Assembly (NCBI GenBank): GCA_041166025.1
Contig: JBEAMJ010000069.1
Span: forward strand, 186,001 to 250,000
Direction of reading: 5' to 3'
Source: UBA7672 sp041166025
Lineage (GTDB): Bacteria > Pseudomonadota > Alphaproteobacteria > Caulobacterales > Hyphomonadaceae
DNA length: 64,000 bases
The notes beneath the pieces are model-generated. The model was not told the DNA's origin. It saw only the letters and a program-made list of their open reading frames with translations, and made no database searches. The translations under genes and the position numbers were made by a program. Of this stretch, positions 26,196-34,860 are shown one piece after another (the stretch's first letter is position 1; each line of letters starts with the position of its first letter).

Positions 26196-27248
26196 ATGCT
26201 CAGTTACGATGTCTGCGAGTGCGGTGCGCCGCTGCAGAGGATCGAACGCGAGACGCCCAGCCCACGAGGGTCGGAGGTGGTGCTGCGCATTGTTGCGGCG
26301 GGCGTGTGCCATTCAGACCTGCACATCTGGGATGGCTATTACGATATCGGCGGCGGCCAGAAGCTCAAGCTGCAGGATCGTGGCGTGAAGCTGCCACTGA
26401 CCATGGGCCACGAGAATGTCGGCGAGGTCGTCGCGGTCGGCCCCGATGCCAGGGGTGTGAGCGCAGGGGACATCCGGCTGGTCCATCCATGGATGGGATG
26501 CGGCGAATGCCTGGTGTGTCGGCGCGGGGATGAAAACCTCTGCGTCAAGCCGTGCAGCGTCGGGGTGCATCGGTCCGGTGGTTTCGCCACCCATCTGCTG
26601 GTCCCCCACCCGCGATACCTCCTTGATATCGGCTCGCTTGCGCCTGAGCGCGCCGCGCCGCTGGCCTGCTCGGGTGTGACCGCCTTCAGCGCGCTGAAGA
26701 AGGCGAGCGATACCCTGGCGGACGAGCCGGTTGTGATGATCGGCGCTGGCGGTGTGGGCCTCATGGCCCTGGCGCTGCACCGCAAGATGGGCGGCAAATC
26801 CGCCATCATGGTGGACATCGATCCCGCCAAGCGTGAAGCGGCTCTCAAGGCCGGTGCAACGCAGGCCATCGACGGCGCCGCGAAGGACGCGCTCGACCAG
26901 ATTCGCGCGGCGACAGGCGGCGGGTCATGGGCGACCATCGATTTCGTGGGCGCTGGCCCCACCGTGAAGCTCGGCCTCGATGCCGCGATCAAGGGCGGGA
27001 AGGTGATCGTCGTTGGGCTCTATGGCGGCGACGTCGTTGTGCCGACGCCGTTCCTGCCCATGCGGGCATTGACGCTGCAGGGCAGCTATGTCGGCAGTCT
27101 CAACGAAATCGCCGAACTACTCGATCTGGTGAACCGGAAGGGTGCGCCCGACGTGCCGGTGGCCACCCGACCGCTGGATCAGGTCAACGCCGCGCTCAAC
27201 GATCTTCGGGCTGGCAAGGTCATCGGGCGCCTCGTGATGGCGCCGTAG
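26196..27248 (+). CDS. Zinc-dependent NAD(P) alcohol dehydrogenase
   Basis: The 350-residue product is a medium-chain dehydrogenase. Catalytic zinc ligands are Cys in GVCHSD and His in GHEN. Structural zinc is held by the four cysteines in MGCGECLVCRRGDENLC. The Rossmann motif is GAGGVGLMA. A YDIGGGQKLKLQDRGVKLP insert before GHEN is typical of a subgroup acting on larger alcohols or aromatic substrates. The ATG at 26196 has CGGGAGG upstream; the longer frame overlaps the previous gene and is not used. The next gene starts 8 bp after the stop. Confidence 0.9.
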   Translation: MLSYDVCECGAPLQRIERETPSPRGSEVVLRIVAAGVCHSDLHIWDGYYDIGGGQKLKLQDRGVKLPLTMGHENVGEVVAVGPDARGVSAGDIRLVHPWMGCGECLVCRRGDENLCVKPCSVGVHRSGGFATHLLVPHPRYLLDIGSLAPERAAPLACSGVTAFSALKKASDTLADEPVVMIGAGGVGLMALALHRKMGGKSAIMVDIDPAKREAALKAGATQAIDGAAKDALDQIRAATGGGSWATIDFVGAGPTVKLGLDAAIKGGKVIVVGLYGGDVVVPTPFLPMRALTLQGSYVGSLNEIAELLDLVNRKGAPDVPVATRPLDQVNAALNDLRAGKVIGRLVMAP

Positions 27249-27256
27249 GAGCCGGC

Positions 27257-28315
27257 ATGGTCACGGTGCTCGAGGAGTTTCGTCTCCAGTCGCGCTTCTG
27301 CGGCGACTTCGGTTCACCCTTCACCGCCCAGCTGCTGGCGCGCGCGGCCGATGATCTCGACGCCGGCGGCGTCGTGGCGGAGCTGATCGGCGGCTGGCAT
27401 GGAAATCCGCGCGTCGATGCGGTCTCGCTCCGGTTCGCCGGGGCGCTCCATGCTGCCGCCTTGACAGGCCGCGACCTCGTCCTCGCCGCTGAGTACCCTG
27501 TCATGCGTCCGGACTGGTCCATGGATCGCATCTGGCCGCTTGCGGCAGCCTTCGCGCGCCGGGAGGAAGCATGGATGCGCGACTTCATGCGCTCGCCGCC
27601 GCAGACAAACGAGACGGGGCGGTCGACTGGCCTTGCCTGCGGTTTCCTGTGGCTGGCCGAGCGCATGCCTCAGCCCTTCCATATGCACGAGCTGGGCGCC
27701 AGTGCGGGGCTCAATCTCAACTGGGACCGCTTTGCCTATGCGCATCCGGCATGGGGCAGGCAAGCCGTGGCAGGGCCGTTTATGCCGACGGCCATCACAG
27801 GCCGACCGCCTGCATGGCGTGACATCATCATCGCGTCCCGCGCGGCGTGCGACCAGAATCCACTCGATGTGAACAACGCCGAGGATCGGCTCCGCCTGCG
27901 CGCCTATGTCTGGGCCGACCAGACGGCGCGGCTGGAACGACTCGACGCGGCCCTGGCGCTGGCCTGCGAAACAGGCGCGCGGGTTGAGAAGTCAGACGCA
28001 GCAGTCTGGCTGAGCGCGCAGCTTGCAGGTGCGCTTGCAGCTGGAACGACCGTCATCTACCACTCGGTCTTTCTGCAATATCCGCCGCGCGAGGTGCGAC
28101 AGGCCATAGCCGATGCAATCGCAGCGGCCGGCGCGCGGACGACCATTGACTGTCAGCTCGCCCGTGTGAGCTTCGAGTCCGAGAGCGTTGTGGGCGGACC
28201 GCATGGCTCTGCGCGCTACGTTCTCCACGTGACGCGTTGGGCGGATGGCCGGCGCAGCGATGCGACACTGGCCGAGGTCGATCCGCACGGCCGCACGCTG
28301 AAGTGGCTGGACTGA
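27257..28315 (+). CDS. DUF2332 family protein
   Basis: The 352-residue product matches DUF2332, common in Actinobacteria and Alphaproteobacteria. Landmarks are FCGDFGSPFTAQLLARAADD, MHELGASAGLNLNWDRFAY (about 142-160), LRAYVWADQTARLERLDAAL and TTVIYHSVFLQYPP. The ELGASAGLNL segment resembles a Rossmann/SAM-binding glycine loop, but no function is established. A TAGGAG site lies 6 bp before the ATG. It is likely cotranscribed with the dehydrogenase. Confidence 0.88.
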   Translation: MVTVLEEFRLQSRFCGDFGSPFTAQLLARAADDLDAGGVVAELIGGWHGNPRVDAVSLRFAGALHAAALTGRDLVLAAEYPVMRPDWSMDRIWPLAAAFARREEAWMRDFMRSPPQTNETGRSTGLACGFLWLAERMPQPFHMHELGASAGLNLNWDRFAYAHPAWGRQAVAGPFMPTAITGRPPAWRDIIIASRAACDQNPLDVNNAEDRLRLRAYVWADQTARLERLDAALALACETGARVEKSDAAVWLSAQLAGALAAGTTVIYHSVFLQYPPREVRQAIADAIAAAGARTTIDCQLARVSFESESVVGGPHGSARYVLHVTRWADGRRSDATLAEVDPHGRTLKWLD

Positions 28316-28316
28316 C

Positions 28317-29888
28317 TTATTCTGCCGCCTTCAACGTTGGTGATTCCGGCGTCCATTTCAGGCGCGGCGATCGTGCGGCGCGTGTCTCATCGAGACGACG
28401 GGCCGGCGCGAGGTGCGGCGCGGTCTTCAGCGATGGATCCTTCTGAACCGCGCGGCGCGCGATCGAGGCCAGCGCATCGCAGAAGCGGTCGAGCTCGGCC
28501 TTGGATTCCGTTTCGGTCGGCTCGATCAGCATGGCGCCGTGGACGACGAGCGGGAAATACATCGTCATCGGGTGGTAACCCTCGTCGATGAGGCCCTTGG
28601 CGATATCGATGGTTTCGATGCCCGTGTCCTTCAGGAAGCCGTCGGAGAACAGCGCTTCGTGCATGCAGTAGCCTTCGAATGCCGGCGACATCATCGGCTT
28701 CAGCCGCGCGAGGATGTAGTTGGCGTTGAGAACGGCATCCTCCGCGACCTGGCGCAGGCCGTCTGCGCCGTGGCTCAGGATGTAGGCGAGGGCGCGCGTG
28801 AACATGCCCATCTGTCCGTGGAAGGCGCACATGCGCCCGAATGAGTCCGGCGCTTCCGAATGATGCTCGACAAAGCGCAGGCCCTCAGGCGTCTTCACGA
28901 TGAAGGGCACCGGGGCATGCGGCGCCAGCGCCGCAGAGAGCACCGTCGGACCCGAACCGGGGCCGCCGCCGCCATGGGGCGTGGAGAAGGTCTTGTGCAG
29001 GTTGATGTGCATGGCGTCCACGCCGAGGTCGCCCGGCCGCACGCGGCCGACGATGGCATTGAAGTTTGCGCCGTCGCAATAGAAGTAGCCGCCGGCGGCG
29101 TGGATCAAGTCGGCAATTTCCTTGATGTCACGCTCGAACAGCCCGCAGGTGTTCGGGTTGGTGAGCATGATGCCTGCGACATCGGAGGAATCCGTCAGCT
29201 TGGCCTTGAGGTCTTCAAGATCGACACGGCCATCAGGTGCGGCGCTGATCTCGTCGATGATGAAGCCGCACTGGGCGGCGGTTGCCGGATTGGTGCCGTG
29301 GGCGGACACGGGCACCAGGACGCGCTTGCGCTTGTCGCCTTCGCCGCGGGCCATCAGGGCGGCGCGAATTGCAAGCATGCCTGCAAGTTCGCCATGAGCG
29401 CCAGCCTTCGGGCTCATCGCAACCGCGGGCATGTTGGTGAGCTTGCAGAGCCAGTCGGCCAGCTCTTCGATCACTTCGAGCGCGCCCTGGACGGTGGCCT
29501 GCGGCTGCATCGGGTGAACGTCGGCGAAGCCGGGCAGGCGTGCAACTTTTTCGTTCAGGCGCGGGTTGTGCTTCATCGTGCACGAACCGAGCGGGAAAAG
29601 GCCAAGGTCGATCGCGTAGTTGCGCTGGCTGAGCCGCACATAGTGGCGGACGGCTTCCGGTTCGCTGAGGCCAGGCAGGCCGGTGGAGGTCCCGCGTGTG
29701 ACGCCGCCGAGGCGGGACTTTGCGCCCCTGGGCCTGGCGAGATCGACGCCGGTCTTGTCGGTCGAGCCGATCTCGAAGATGAGCCCCTCGGCTTGCAGCA
29801 GGCCTTTCGAGCCGGAGACTGTTTGCGCCGCATGGCTGGCTTCGAGCGCGGAGATCGCGGTGGGACGGCCGGTGGAGTTCATGGTCAT
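28317..29888 (-). CDS. gcvPB: Glycine dehydrogenase (decarboxylating) subunit 2
   Basis: This is the C-terminal half of the split P protein of the glycine cleavage system; with GcvPA it decarboxylates glycine using PLP. The 523-residue product carries the PLP-lysine motif HINLHKTFSTPHGGGGPGSG, plus LGSCTMKHNPR and SAHGTNPATA. The ATG overlaps the gcvPA stop as ATGA (29885-29888). An extension to 29945 would lie inside gcvPA. It is the last gene of the gcv operon. Confidence 0.96.
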   Translation of the reverse strand: MTMNSTGRPTAISALEASHAAQTVSGSKGLLQAEGLIFEIGSTDKTGVDLARPRGAKSRLGGVTRGTSTGLPGLSEPEAVRHYVRLSQRNYAIDLGLFPLGSCTMKHNPRLNEKVARLPGFADVHPMQPQATVQGALEVIEELADWLCKLTNMPAVAMSPKAGAHGELAGMLAIRAALMARGEGDKRKRVLVPVSAHGTNPATAAQCGFIIDEISAAPDGRVDLEDLKAKLTDSSDVAGIMLTNPNTCGLFERDIKEIADLIHAAGGYFYCDGANFNAIVGRVRPGDLGVDAMHINLHKTFSTPHGGGGPGSGPTVLSAALAPHAPVPFIVKTPEGLRFVEHHSEAPDSFGRMCAFHGQMGMFTRALAYILSHGADGLRQVAEDAVLNANYILARLKPMMSPAFEGYCMHEALFSDGFLKDTGIETIDIAKGLIDEGYHPMTMYFPLVVHGAMLIEPTETESKAELDRFCDALASIARRAVQKDPSLKTAPHLAPARRLDETRAARSPRLKWTPESPTLKAAE

Positions 29889-31231
29889 GAGAGCACCTTC
29901 GCCAGAGCGGCGGCATAAGCCTTGATATCTTCTGCGGTCACGCACTCGGTGGCCGCTGCGACGATGACGTTGTCCAGGCCAACGCCGGGGAACAGGCGGG
30001 ACGCCCTGACGCCGCCAAGCACGTCGTGCTTCTCGAGAGCAGCGAGGACCTCGGCGGCAGGTTTCGGCGTCTCAAAGGCAATTTCGTTGAAGTAGCGGGT
30101 GGTCAGGACTTTCACGCCTTTGACGGCGCCAAGGGCGTCGGCAAGGTCGCAAGCCGCCTCGTGGTTCAGCGTCGCAAGTTGCCTCAGGCCCTTGTCGCCG
30201 AGCAGCGTCATGTGCGCGGTGAAGGCCAGCATGCAGAGGCCGCTGTTTGTGCAGATGTTCGACGTCGCTTTGTCGCGGCGGATGTGCTGTTCGCGCGTGG
30301 ACAGCGTCAGCACGAAGCCGCGCCTGCCATCGGCATCCACCGTCTCGCCGCAAAGGCGGCCCGGCATCTGGCGCATGAATTTGGATTTGCAGGTGAACAG
30401 GCCAACATAAGGCCCGCCAAAGCCGAGCGGCACGCCGATCGACTGGCCTTCTCCAACTGCGATGTCTGCGCCCATCTCGCCGGGCGTCTTCACGAGGCCC
30501 AGCGCGACAACTTCGGTGAACACTGTGACGAGCAGCGCGCCCCTGGCATGAGCGGCCTCCGCGACAGGCGACAGGTCCGTGAGCGTGCCGAACACGTTGG
30601 GCGACTGCCCGATGACGCAGGCAGCTTCGTCCGTTACGGCCTTGGCGAGTTCCAGTTCGCCATCGATGGCTGGGTCCAGCTGGATGACCTTGATGCCCGC
30701 TGCTTCGCACAGCGTGCGCGTGGTGTCGGCATAGTGGGGGTGCAATCCTCCCGACATGATGACGGTGTTCCGCTTTGTCACGCGGCAGGCCATGACGGCG
30801 GCTTCGGCGCAGGCGGTTGAGCCGTCATACATAGAGGCGTTGGCGACTTCCATGCCGGTCAGGGCCGCGACCTGGGTCTGGAATTCGAACATTGTCTGCA
30901 GCGTGCCCTGTGCGATCTCGGGCTGGTAGGGCGTGTAGGTGGTGAGGAATTCCGAGCGCTGGATGATGTGATCCACGCTCGCGGGAATGTGGTGCTTGTA
31001 GGCGCCGCACCCGACGAAGAACGGGCCGTCCGAGGCCGCGCGATTTTTTTTCGCCAGACGCGCCATGTGCCGTTCAACCTCAAGCTCGCCCTGATGATCG
31101 GGCAGGCCGGGCACGGGCCCCTTGAGGCGTGCTGACGCCGGCACATCGCGGTAGAATTCGTCGACCGACTTCGCGCCGATCGCTTTCAGCATGTCCGCGC
31201 GGTCATCCGCGGCAAGGGGGAGGTAGCGCAT
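29885..31231 (-). CDS. gcvPA: Glycine dehydrogenase (decarboxylating) subunit 1
   Basis: This is the N-terminal-type half of the split P protein. The 448-residue product starts MRYLPLAADDRADMLKAIGA and carries FVGCGAYKHHIPASVDHI, TPYQPEIAQGTLQTMFEFQT and GFGGPYVGLFTCK, all diagnostic. Size is normal. It follows the PaiB-like gene after a 2-bp gap and overlaps gcvPB by 4 bp. Confidence 0.96.
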   Translation of the reverse strand: MRYLPLAADDRADMLKAIGAKSVDEFYRDVPASARLKGPVPGLPDHQGELEVERHMARLAKKNRAASDGPFFVGCGAYKHHIPASVDHIIQRSEFLTTYTPYQPEIAQGTLQTMFEFQTQVAALTGMEVANASMYDGSTACAEAAVMACRVTKRNTVIMSGGLHPHYADTTRTLCEAAGIKVIQLDPAIDGELELAKAVTDEAACVIGQSPNVFGTLTDLSPVAEAAHARGALLVTVFTEVVALGLVKTPGEMGADIAVGEGQSIGVPLGFGGPYVGLFTCKSKFMRQMPGRLCGETVDADGRRGFVLTLSTREQHIRRDKATSNICTNSGLCMLAFTAHMTLLGDKGLRQLATLNHEAACDLADALGAVKGVKVLTTRYFNEIAFETPKPAAEVLAALEKHDVLGGVRASRLFPGVGLDNVIVAAATECVTAEDIKAYAAALAKVLS

Positions 31232-31233
31232 GT

Positions 31234-31869
31234 CTAAGCCTTCTTGGTCATTTCCGCCGCGAGCTGTTGCGCGGCGGGATCATCTGAATGTGCGAAACCA
31301 GCGAGGACGCCAGCGCGGTCGGCTTCGGTCCTGTTCTGCGACAGCTTTGCGATGCCTTCGATGGCCGTGATTGTGACGCGCACGCCCGTGATCGCGTTCA
31401 ACATCTTCGCGATGTAGTCGTCGGGCGCATCGGTCACTTTCCATGGAGCGGCTGTCGGCTGCTCCATCATGTCGGTGATCCGGCTAACCTGGTCGCGCAG
31501 CGCGTCGGGGTCATCGAAGGTCACGACGGGCCCCGTGACGTGCACGGCCATGTAGTTCCAGGTCGGAACGACCTTTCCGTGCTCGCGCTTGGACAGGTAG
31601 AGCGAGGGCGTCACATAGGCGTCCGCGCCGGCGAAAACGGCGAGGGCGCGCCCGCCGTTCCTCGCCGCGGCTGCAATCGGGTTGTTGCGTGCGACATGCC
31701 CCTCGAGCGCCACAGGCGTTCCTGCCAGGTCGCGGTTCAGCAGCATCGGGATATGCGCCGCCAGCGGTCCATCTTCGCCGGCGACCACAAGCGTTGCGAA
31801 GTGGCGCGCCTCGACAAAGGCGGCCATCTCGGCCTGGTCATCCATGCGAAAGGCAGGCGCAGCATGCAT
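31234..31869 (-). CDS. FMN-binding PaiB-family protein inside the gcv operon
   Basis: The 211-residue product belongs to the PaiB/FMN-binding split-barrel family: FRMDDQAEMAAFVEARHF, FAGADAYVTPSLYLSKREHG, KVVPTWNYMAVHVTGPV and the C-terminal IEGIAKLSQNRTEADR. Bacillus PaiB is a repressor of sporulation and degradative enzymes; other members bind flavin. The gene sits between gcvH (7 bp) and gcvPA (2 bp), so it must be expressed with glycine cleavage under the riboswitch. No role in glycine metabolism is known to me. Confidence 0.9.
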   Translation of the reverse strand: MHAAPAFRMDDQAEMAAFVEARHFATLVVAGEDGPLAAHIPMLLNRDLAGTPVALEGHVARNNPIAAAARNGGRALAVFAGADAYVTPSLYLSKREHGKVVPTWNYMAVHVTGPVVTFDDPDALRDQVSRITDMMEQPTAAPWKVTDAPDDYIAKMLNAITGVRVTITAIEGIAKLSQNRTEADRAGVLAGFAHSDDPAAQQLAAEMTKKA

Positions 31870-31876
31870 CGATCGC

Positions 31877-32248
31877 TCACTGGCTGGCGCAGAAGGCGTC
31901 GTAAGCGGTCTTGTCCATCAGTCCGGTCAGCTGGGTCTTGTCCGCGAGCCTGATCTTCACGAACCAGCCGGCGCCTTCCGGGTCTTCATTCACTTTCGCC
32001 GGCTCGTCGACGATGGCGTCATTTGCAGCGGTCACCTCGCCGGTCACCGGGGCATAGACATCCGAGGCCGCTTTCACCGACTCGACCACCGCCATGTCGG
32101 CTTCCTTCTTCACGGCCTTTCCAACATCGGGAAGCTCCACGAACACGACATCGCCCAGCTTCTCGGCGGCGAACTTCGTGATACCGACGGTGCCAACGTC
32201 TCCCTCGACGCTGATCCATTCGTGCTCGCTGGTGTAGTAGGTCGTCAT
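31877..32248 (-). CDS. gcvH: Glycine cleavage system H protein
   Basis: GcvH carries the aminomethyl group on a lipoyl arm between the P, T and L proteins. The 123-residue product has the H-protein fold with SEHEWI near the N-terminus and the lipoylation lysine K59 in VVESVKAASDVYAPVTGEV. AGAGGGG precedes the ATG. It lies 13 bp after gcvT. Confidence 0.97.
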   Translation of the reverse strand: MTTYYTSEHEWISVEGDVGTVGITKFAAEKLGDVVFVELPDVGKAVKKEADMAVVESVKAASDVYAPVTGEVTAANDAIVDEPAKVNEDPEGAGWFVKIRLADKTQLTGLMDKTAYDAFCASQ

Positions 32249-32261
32249 CGCAAATTCCCCT

Positions 32262-33422
32262 CTAGCGTTTGTACTTGGCAGGCACGAAAGGCAGCGTGGC
32301 GACTTCCGCGTCCAGCAGCTTGCCGCGCACCAGGAGTTTTAGCGGCGTCCCGGCCTTGGCGTAGCTCGCATCGACATAGCCCTGCGCGACAGGCGCGCTC
32401 AGCGTCGGCCCGAACCCGCCGGATGTGACCGTGCCAATGGTCTCGCCATCTGTGTTCTGGATTTCGGTTCCCTCCCGCGCCGGCGCGCGGCCCAGCGGCC
32501 TGATCCCGACGCGCCTGGACGGCACGCCATCCTTCAATTCGCGCAGGATGCGGTCAGCGCCCGGAAAGTCCCCGCGTTCGCGCCGCGCTTTCGAGACCAT
32601 CCACGAAAGCGATGCCGCTATCGGTGTCTTGCTCGCGTCGATGTCGTGGCCATAGAGGCAGAGCCCGGCCTCCAGCCGCAGGGAGTCGCGCGCGCCAAGA
32701 CCAATCGGCTTTACCCGTGGATCAGCAAGCAGGCGGTCTGCGAACGCCCCGCTATACTCGGCCGGGACAAGAATTTCGAAACCGTCCTCGCCGGTATAGC
32801 CACAGCGTGTGGCGATCACACTTCCGAAAGGCGTGTCCTTGATCTGCCGAAAAGTCATGAAGGTGAGGGATACTGCCTCGGGCAGGATCTCGGCCACGAC
32901 AGCCTCGGCCTCAGGACCCTGTATCGCAACCAGCGCGCGATCATCTGCGCGTTGAAGCTGTGCCTCATTCCCCGCGGCTGCCTTAAGGAGGGCGAAGTCT
33001 TGCTCCTTGGTCCCCGCATTCACGACGACATAGAGCCCGCCCTGCTGGTCCTCGTGCGGCGGTCGCCCGATCATCAGGTCGTCAAGGATACCGCCCGCTT
33101 CATTGAGCAGGACTGTCAGCTGCACCTTGCCAGGCGCCAGCCCGGCGATATCGGACGGCACGAGACGCTCGACGATCGCCGCAATCTTCCGGTGCGCCGC
33201 TTCCCCGCCGCCGAGCTGAGGCAGGGAGAGGAAGCTCGGTCCCATGTGCGAGACATCGAACAGGCCGGCATGGCCCCGCGTCCAGGTGTGTTCGGCCATG
33301 ATGCCGTCGGCGTACTGGATCGGCATGTCATAGCCGCCGAACTCCGCCATGCGCGCGCCAAGCCGCAGGTGCAATGGATGAAGCGGTGTTTTCTTGAGGG
33401 GACCAGCAGGCGCTTCCGACAT
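32262..33422 (-). CDS. gcvT: Glycine cleavage system T protein (aminomethyltransferase)
   Basis: GcvT transfers the methylene group from lipoyl-GcvH to tetrahydrofolate. The 386-residue product has FGGYDMPIQYADGIMAEH, GLFDVSHMG, the CGYTGEDGFEI segment and GLGARDSLRLEAGLCLYGHD. The ATG at 33420-33422 has GGAG five bases upstream, and that GGAG is part of a helix with the riboswitch. It is the first gene of the operon. Confidence 0.96.
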   Translation of the reverse strand: MSEAPAGPLKKTPLHPLHLRLGARMAEFGGYDMPIQYADGIMAEHTWTRGHAGLFDVSHMGPSFLSLPQLGGGEAAHRKIAAIVERLVPSDIAGLAPGKVQLTVLLNEAGGILDDLMIGRPPHEDQQGGLYVVVNAGTKEQDFALLKAAAGNEAQLQRADDRALVAIQGPEAEAVVAEILPEAVSLTFMTFRQIKDTPFGSVIATRCGYTGEDGFEILVPAEYSGAFADRLLADPRVKPIGLGARDSLRLEAGLCLYGHDIDASKTPIAASLSWMVSKARRERGDFPGADRILRELKDGVPSRRVGIRPLGRAPAREGTEIQNTDGETIGTVTSGGFGPTLSAPVAQGYVDASYAKAGTPLKLLVRGKLLDAEVATLPFVPAKYKR

Positions 33423-33427
33423 GACCA

Positions 33428-33477
33428 CTCCGACAGCTGCGCAGCGCCGCCCATGCGGCCTGCACCCCCGCTGTCGG
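33428..33477 (-). promoter_or_regulatory. Switching helix that can hide the gcvT ribosome-binding site
   Basis: Minus-strand CCGACAGC (33477-33470) is perfectly complementary to GCTGTCGG (33437-33430), which overlaps the GGAG site (33431-33428) before gcvT. The same CAGC bases are needed for the closing P1 helix of the second glycine aptamer (33469-33473 with 33549-33553). Glycine binding should therefore free the ribosome-binding site, making an ON switch. Confidence 0.75.
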
Positions 33478-33657
33478 ATGTGCCTGAGAGATTCACGCAG
33501 CTTGCAGCGCGCTTACTCCGTCGGCGGCGGATCGAAATCCGCGCTTTCCAGCGTTGTCGTCACTCCCGCGGCCCTTTTGCCTGAGCGTTTCCGGGGCGGT
33601 TGCGCCTTCGGCGGCTGCCACTCTTGCAGACAAGAATAGGCAGCTCTCTCCCGCGGG
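33469..33657 (-). promoter_or_regulatory. Tandem glycine riboswitch upstream of gcvT
   Basis: Two consecutive glycine aptamers are recognisable on the minus strand. Aptamer 1 (33657-33565) closes with CCCGCGG/CCGCGGG and contains GGGAGAG, GCCGAAGGCGCAA and GCTCAGGCAAAAGG. Aptamer 2 (33553-33469) closes with CGCTG/CAGCG and contains GGAAAG, GCCGACGGAGTAAGC and CTCTCAGGCACA. These are the conserved signatures of the class. A short linker joins the two, and the expression platform overlaps the gcvT ribosome-binding site. Confidence 0.95.
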
Positions 33658-33848
33658 GATCGGTCGACCTTGCCGGCAGCACGCGCCTCTCGACGGGCGC
33701 TGACGTTGGGCAGCATCTGCCCTTGGAGCATGCCGGGCGTCAATGGCGCGTGTGCGCGCGCATCGAACTTGCCGGTGGATGGCGGGATTTCGGGCGCGTT
33801 CGGCCGGGCAAGCGTCTGGCAGGGGTCCGGCCCGGCGGGCCGGTTCGC

Positions 33849-34039
33849 TCAGGCCGCGCGAATCCTCGCTAGGCGTTTGTCGACCACCTTCTTGAGACCT
33901 GCAATCAGGTTTTCGCGTTCGGCGTGGTGTTCGCCCGAAAGGACGCAGAGGGTATGCATGGCGTCGATGTGGGTGCTCAGGACGTCAGGTTCAGCTCTGC
34001 CGGTCGCCCCGATCGAGGTGATGTAGCGGCCGAGCGAGC
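33849..34039 (-). pseudogene. Out-of-frame C-terminal tail of the pseudo-receiver protein
   Basis: In the frame one step off from the gene upstream, about 60 residues read as a coherent protein end: LGRYITSIGATGRAEPDVLS, then THIDAMHTLCVLSGEHHAER and ENLIAGLKKVVDKRLARIRA. It continues naturally from EAARS of the upstream frame. The break lies at a CGAG-CGAG tandem (34031-34038). Adding one more CGAG unit would restore a single 304-residue frame reading EAARS-LGRYITS. Confidence 0.7.
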
Positions 34040-34726
34040 GGCCTCGCCCATCATCTGGTCCTTGAATTCGTCGGCCCTGGCTTCGGTCTCCTTCACGGCG
34101 AAGTAGATCTCGCGCAGCTTGCGCCGGTCGCCGGGCGTCAGGCCGGTGGCGAGTTCGCTGATGTTTTTCACGCAAGAGCGCACGGCAGCCTTGTTTTCTT
34201 CCAGCTCCCAGGGCACCAGCGCCGATTGCTCGCCGACAGGATCAATGAAGCGCCGCATCGCGCCATGATAGTCTTCGAGCATGCGGCGGCGCCGGCAAGG
34301 ACCGACATAGACGGCGCAATCAATGAACTCCCGCGGCCGTTCGAACACCGATTTTACGCGGTCCATAACGGCTTGAGATGAGAACGGGCGGACGAGCATT
34401 TCATCCACGCCACTCTCCTGGGCTGCCTTCAAGAACGCCTTCGTCGGCGTGTCCGTCATTACGATGATCGAGGTCTGGCGCGAGACATCTTCGTAACCGG
34501 CGCGGATCAGGCGCGTGAACTCGAGGCCTGAAATGCCCGGTATCCGCGAAGCTGTGATCACGACACGCGGGTGCATCTCGGCAGTGCGCGCCAGCAACTC
34601 ACTCCCGTCCTGGACGCTGTTGATCATGAAGTAGTTGCCGGCGCGAAGAACCTCCGCAAGCAGGTTGCGCGCGTGCGGATCGGAATCCGCGATCAGGAAA
34701 GTTGGTGGCGCGCTGCGACTGGACAT
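33977..34726 (-). CDS. Response-regulator-like protein with degenerate receiver domain, frameshifted near the end
   Basis: The 249-residue frame has a CheY-like domain (about 8-125) with the acidic pocket IADSDPHARN. The phospho-acceptor Asp position is Ala59 (VVITASRIPGISG) and the conserved Lys is Arg113 (LVRPF), so it should not be phosphorylated. The second half is helical (about 130-235), with a YVGPCRRRR segment and SCVKNISELATGLTPGDRRK. The last ~16 residues (after EAARS) are out of frame relative to the likely original C-terminus. It lies upstream of the gcv region, in the same orientation but separated by the riboswitch promoter region. Confidence 0.75.
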   Translation of the reverse strand: MSSRSAPPTFLIADSDPHARNLLAEVLRAGNYFMINSVQDGSELLARTAEMHPRVVITASRIPGISGLEFTRLIRAGYEDVSRQTSIIVMTDTPTKAFLKAAQESGVDEMLVRPFSSQAVMDRVKSVFERPREFIDCAVYVGPCRRRRMLEDYHGAMRRFIDPVGEQSALVPWELEENKAAVRSCVKNISELATGLTPGDRRKLREIYFAVKETEARADEFKDQMMGEAARSAATSPRSGRPAELNLTS

Positions 34727-34860
34727 GGTTGCCTTGCCACCTTGGGAACAAGATTATCCGTGTCGAAACTAGGTTAAGGCCCGGTCTGCGCCGGTATCGG
34801 AGAAGTGCGACGACCTGTTCACACCTCGTTAGCAAGGGCGCCTGGCAGGTACGCCCGGCC

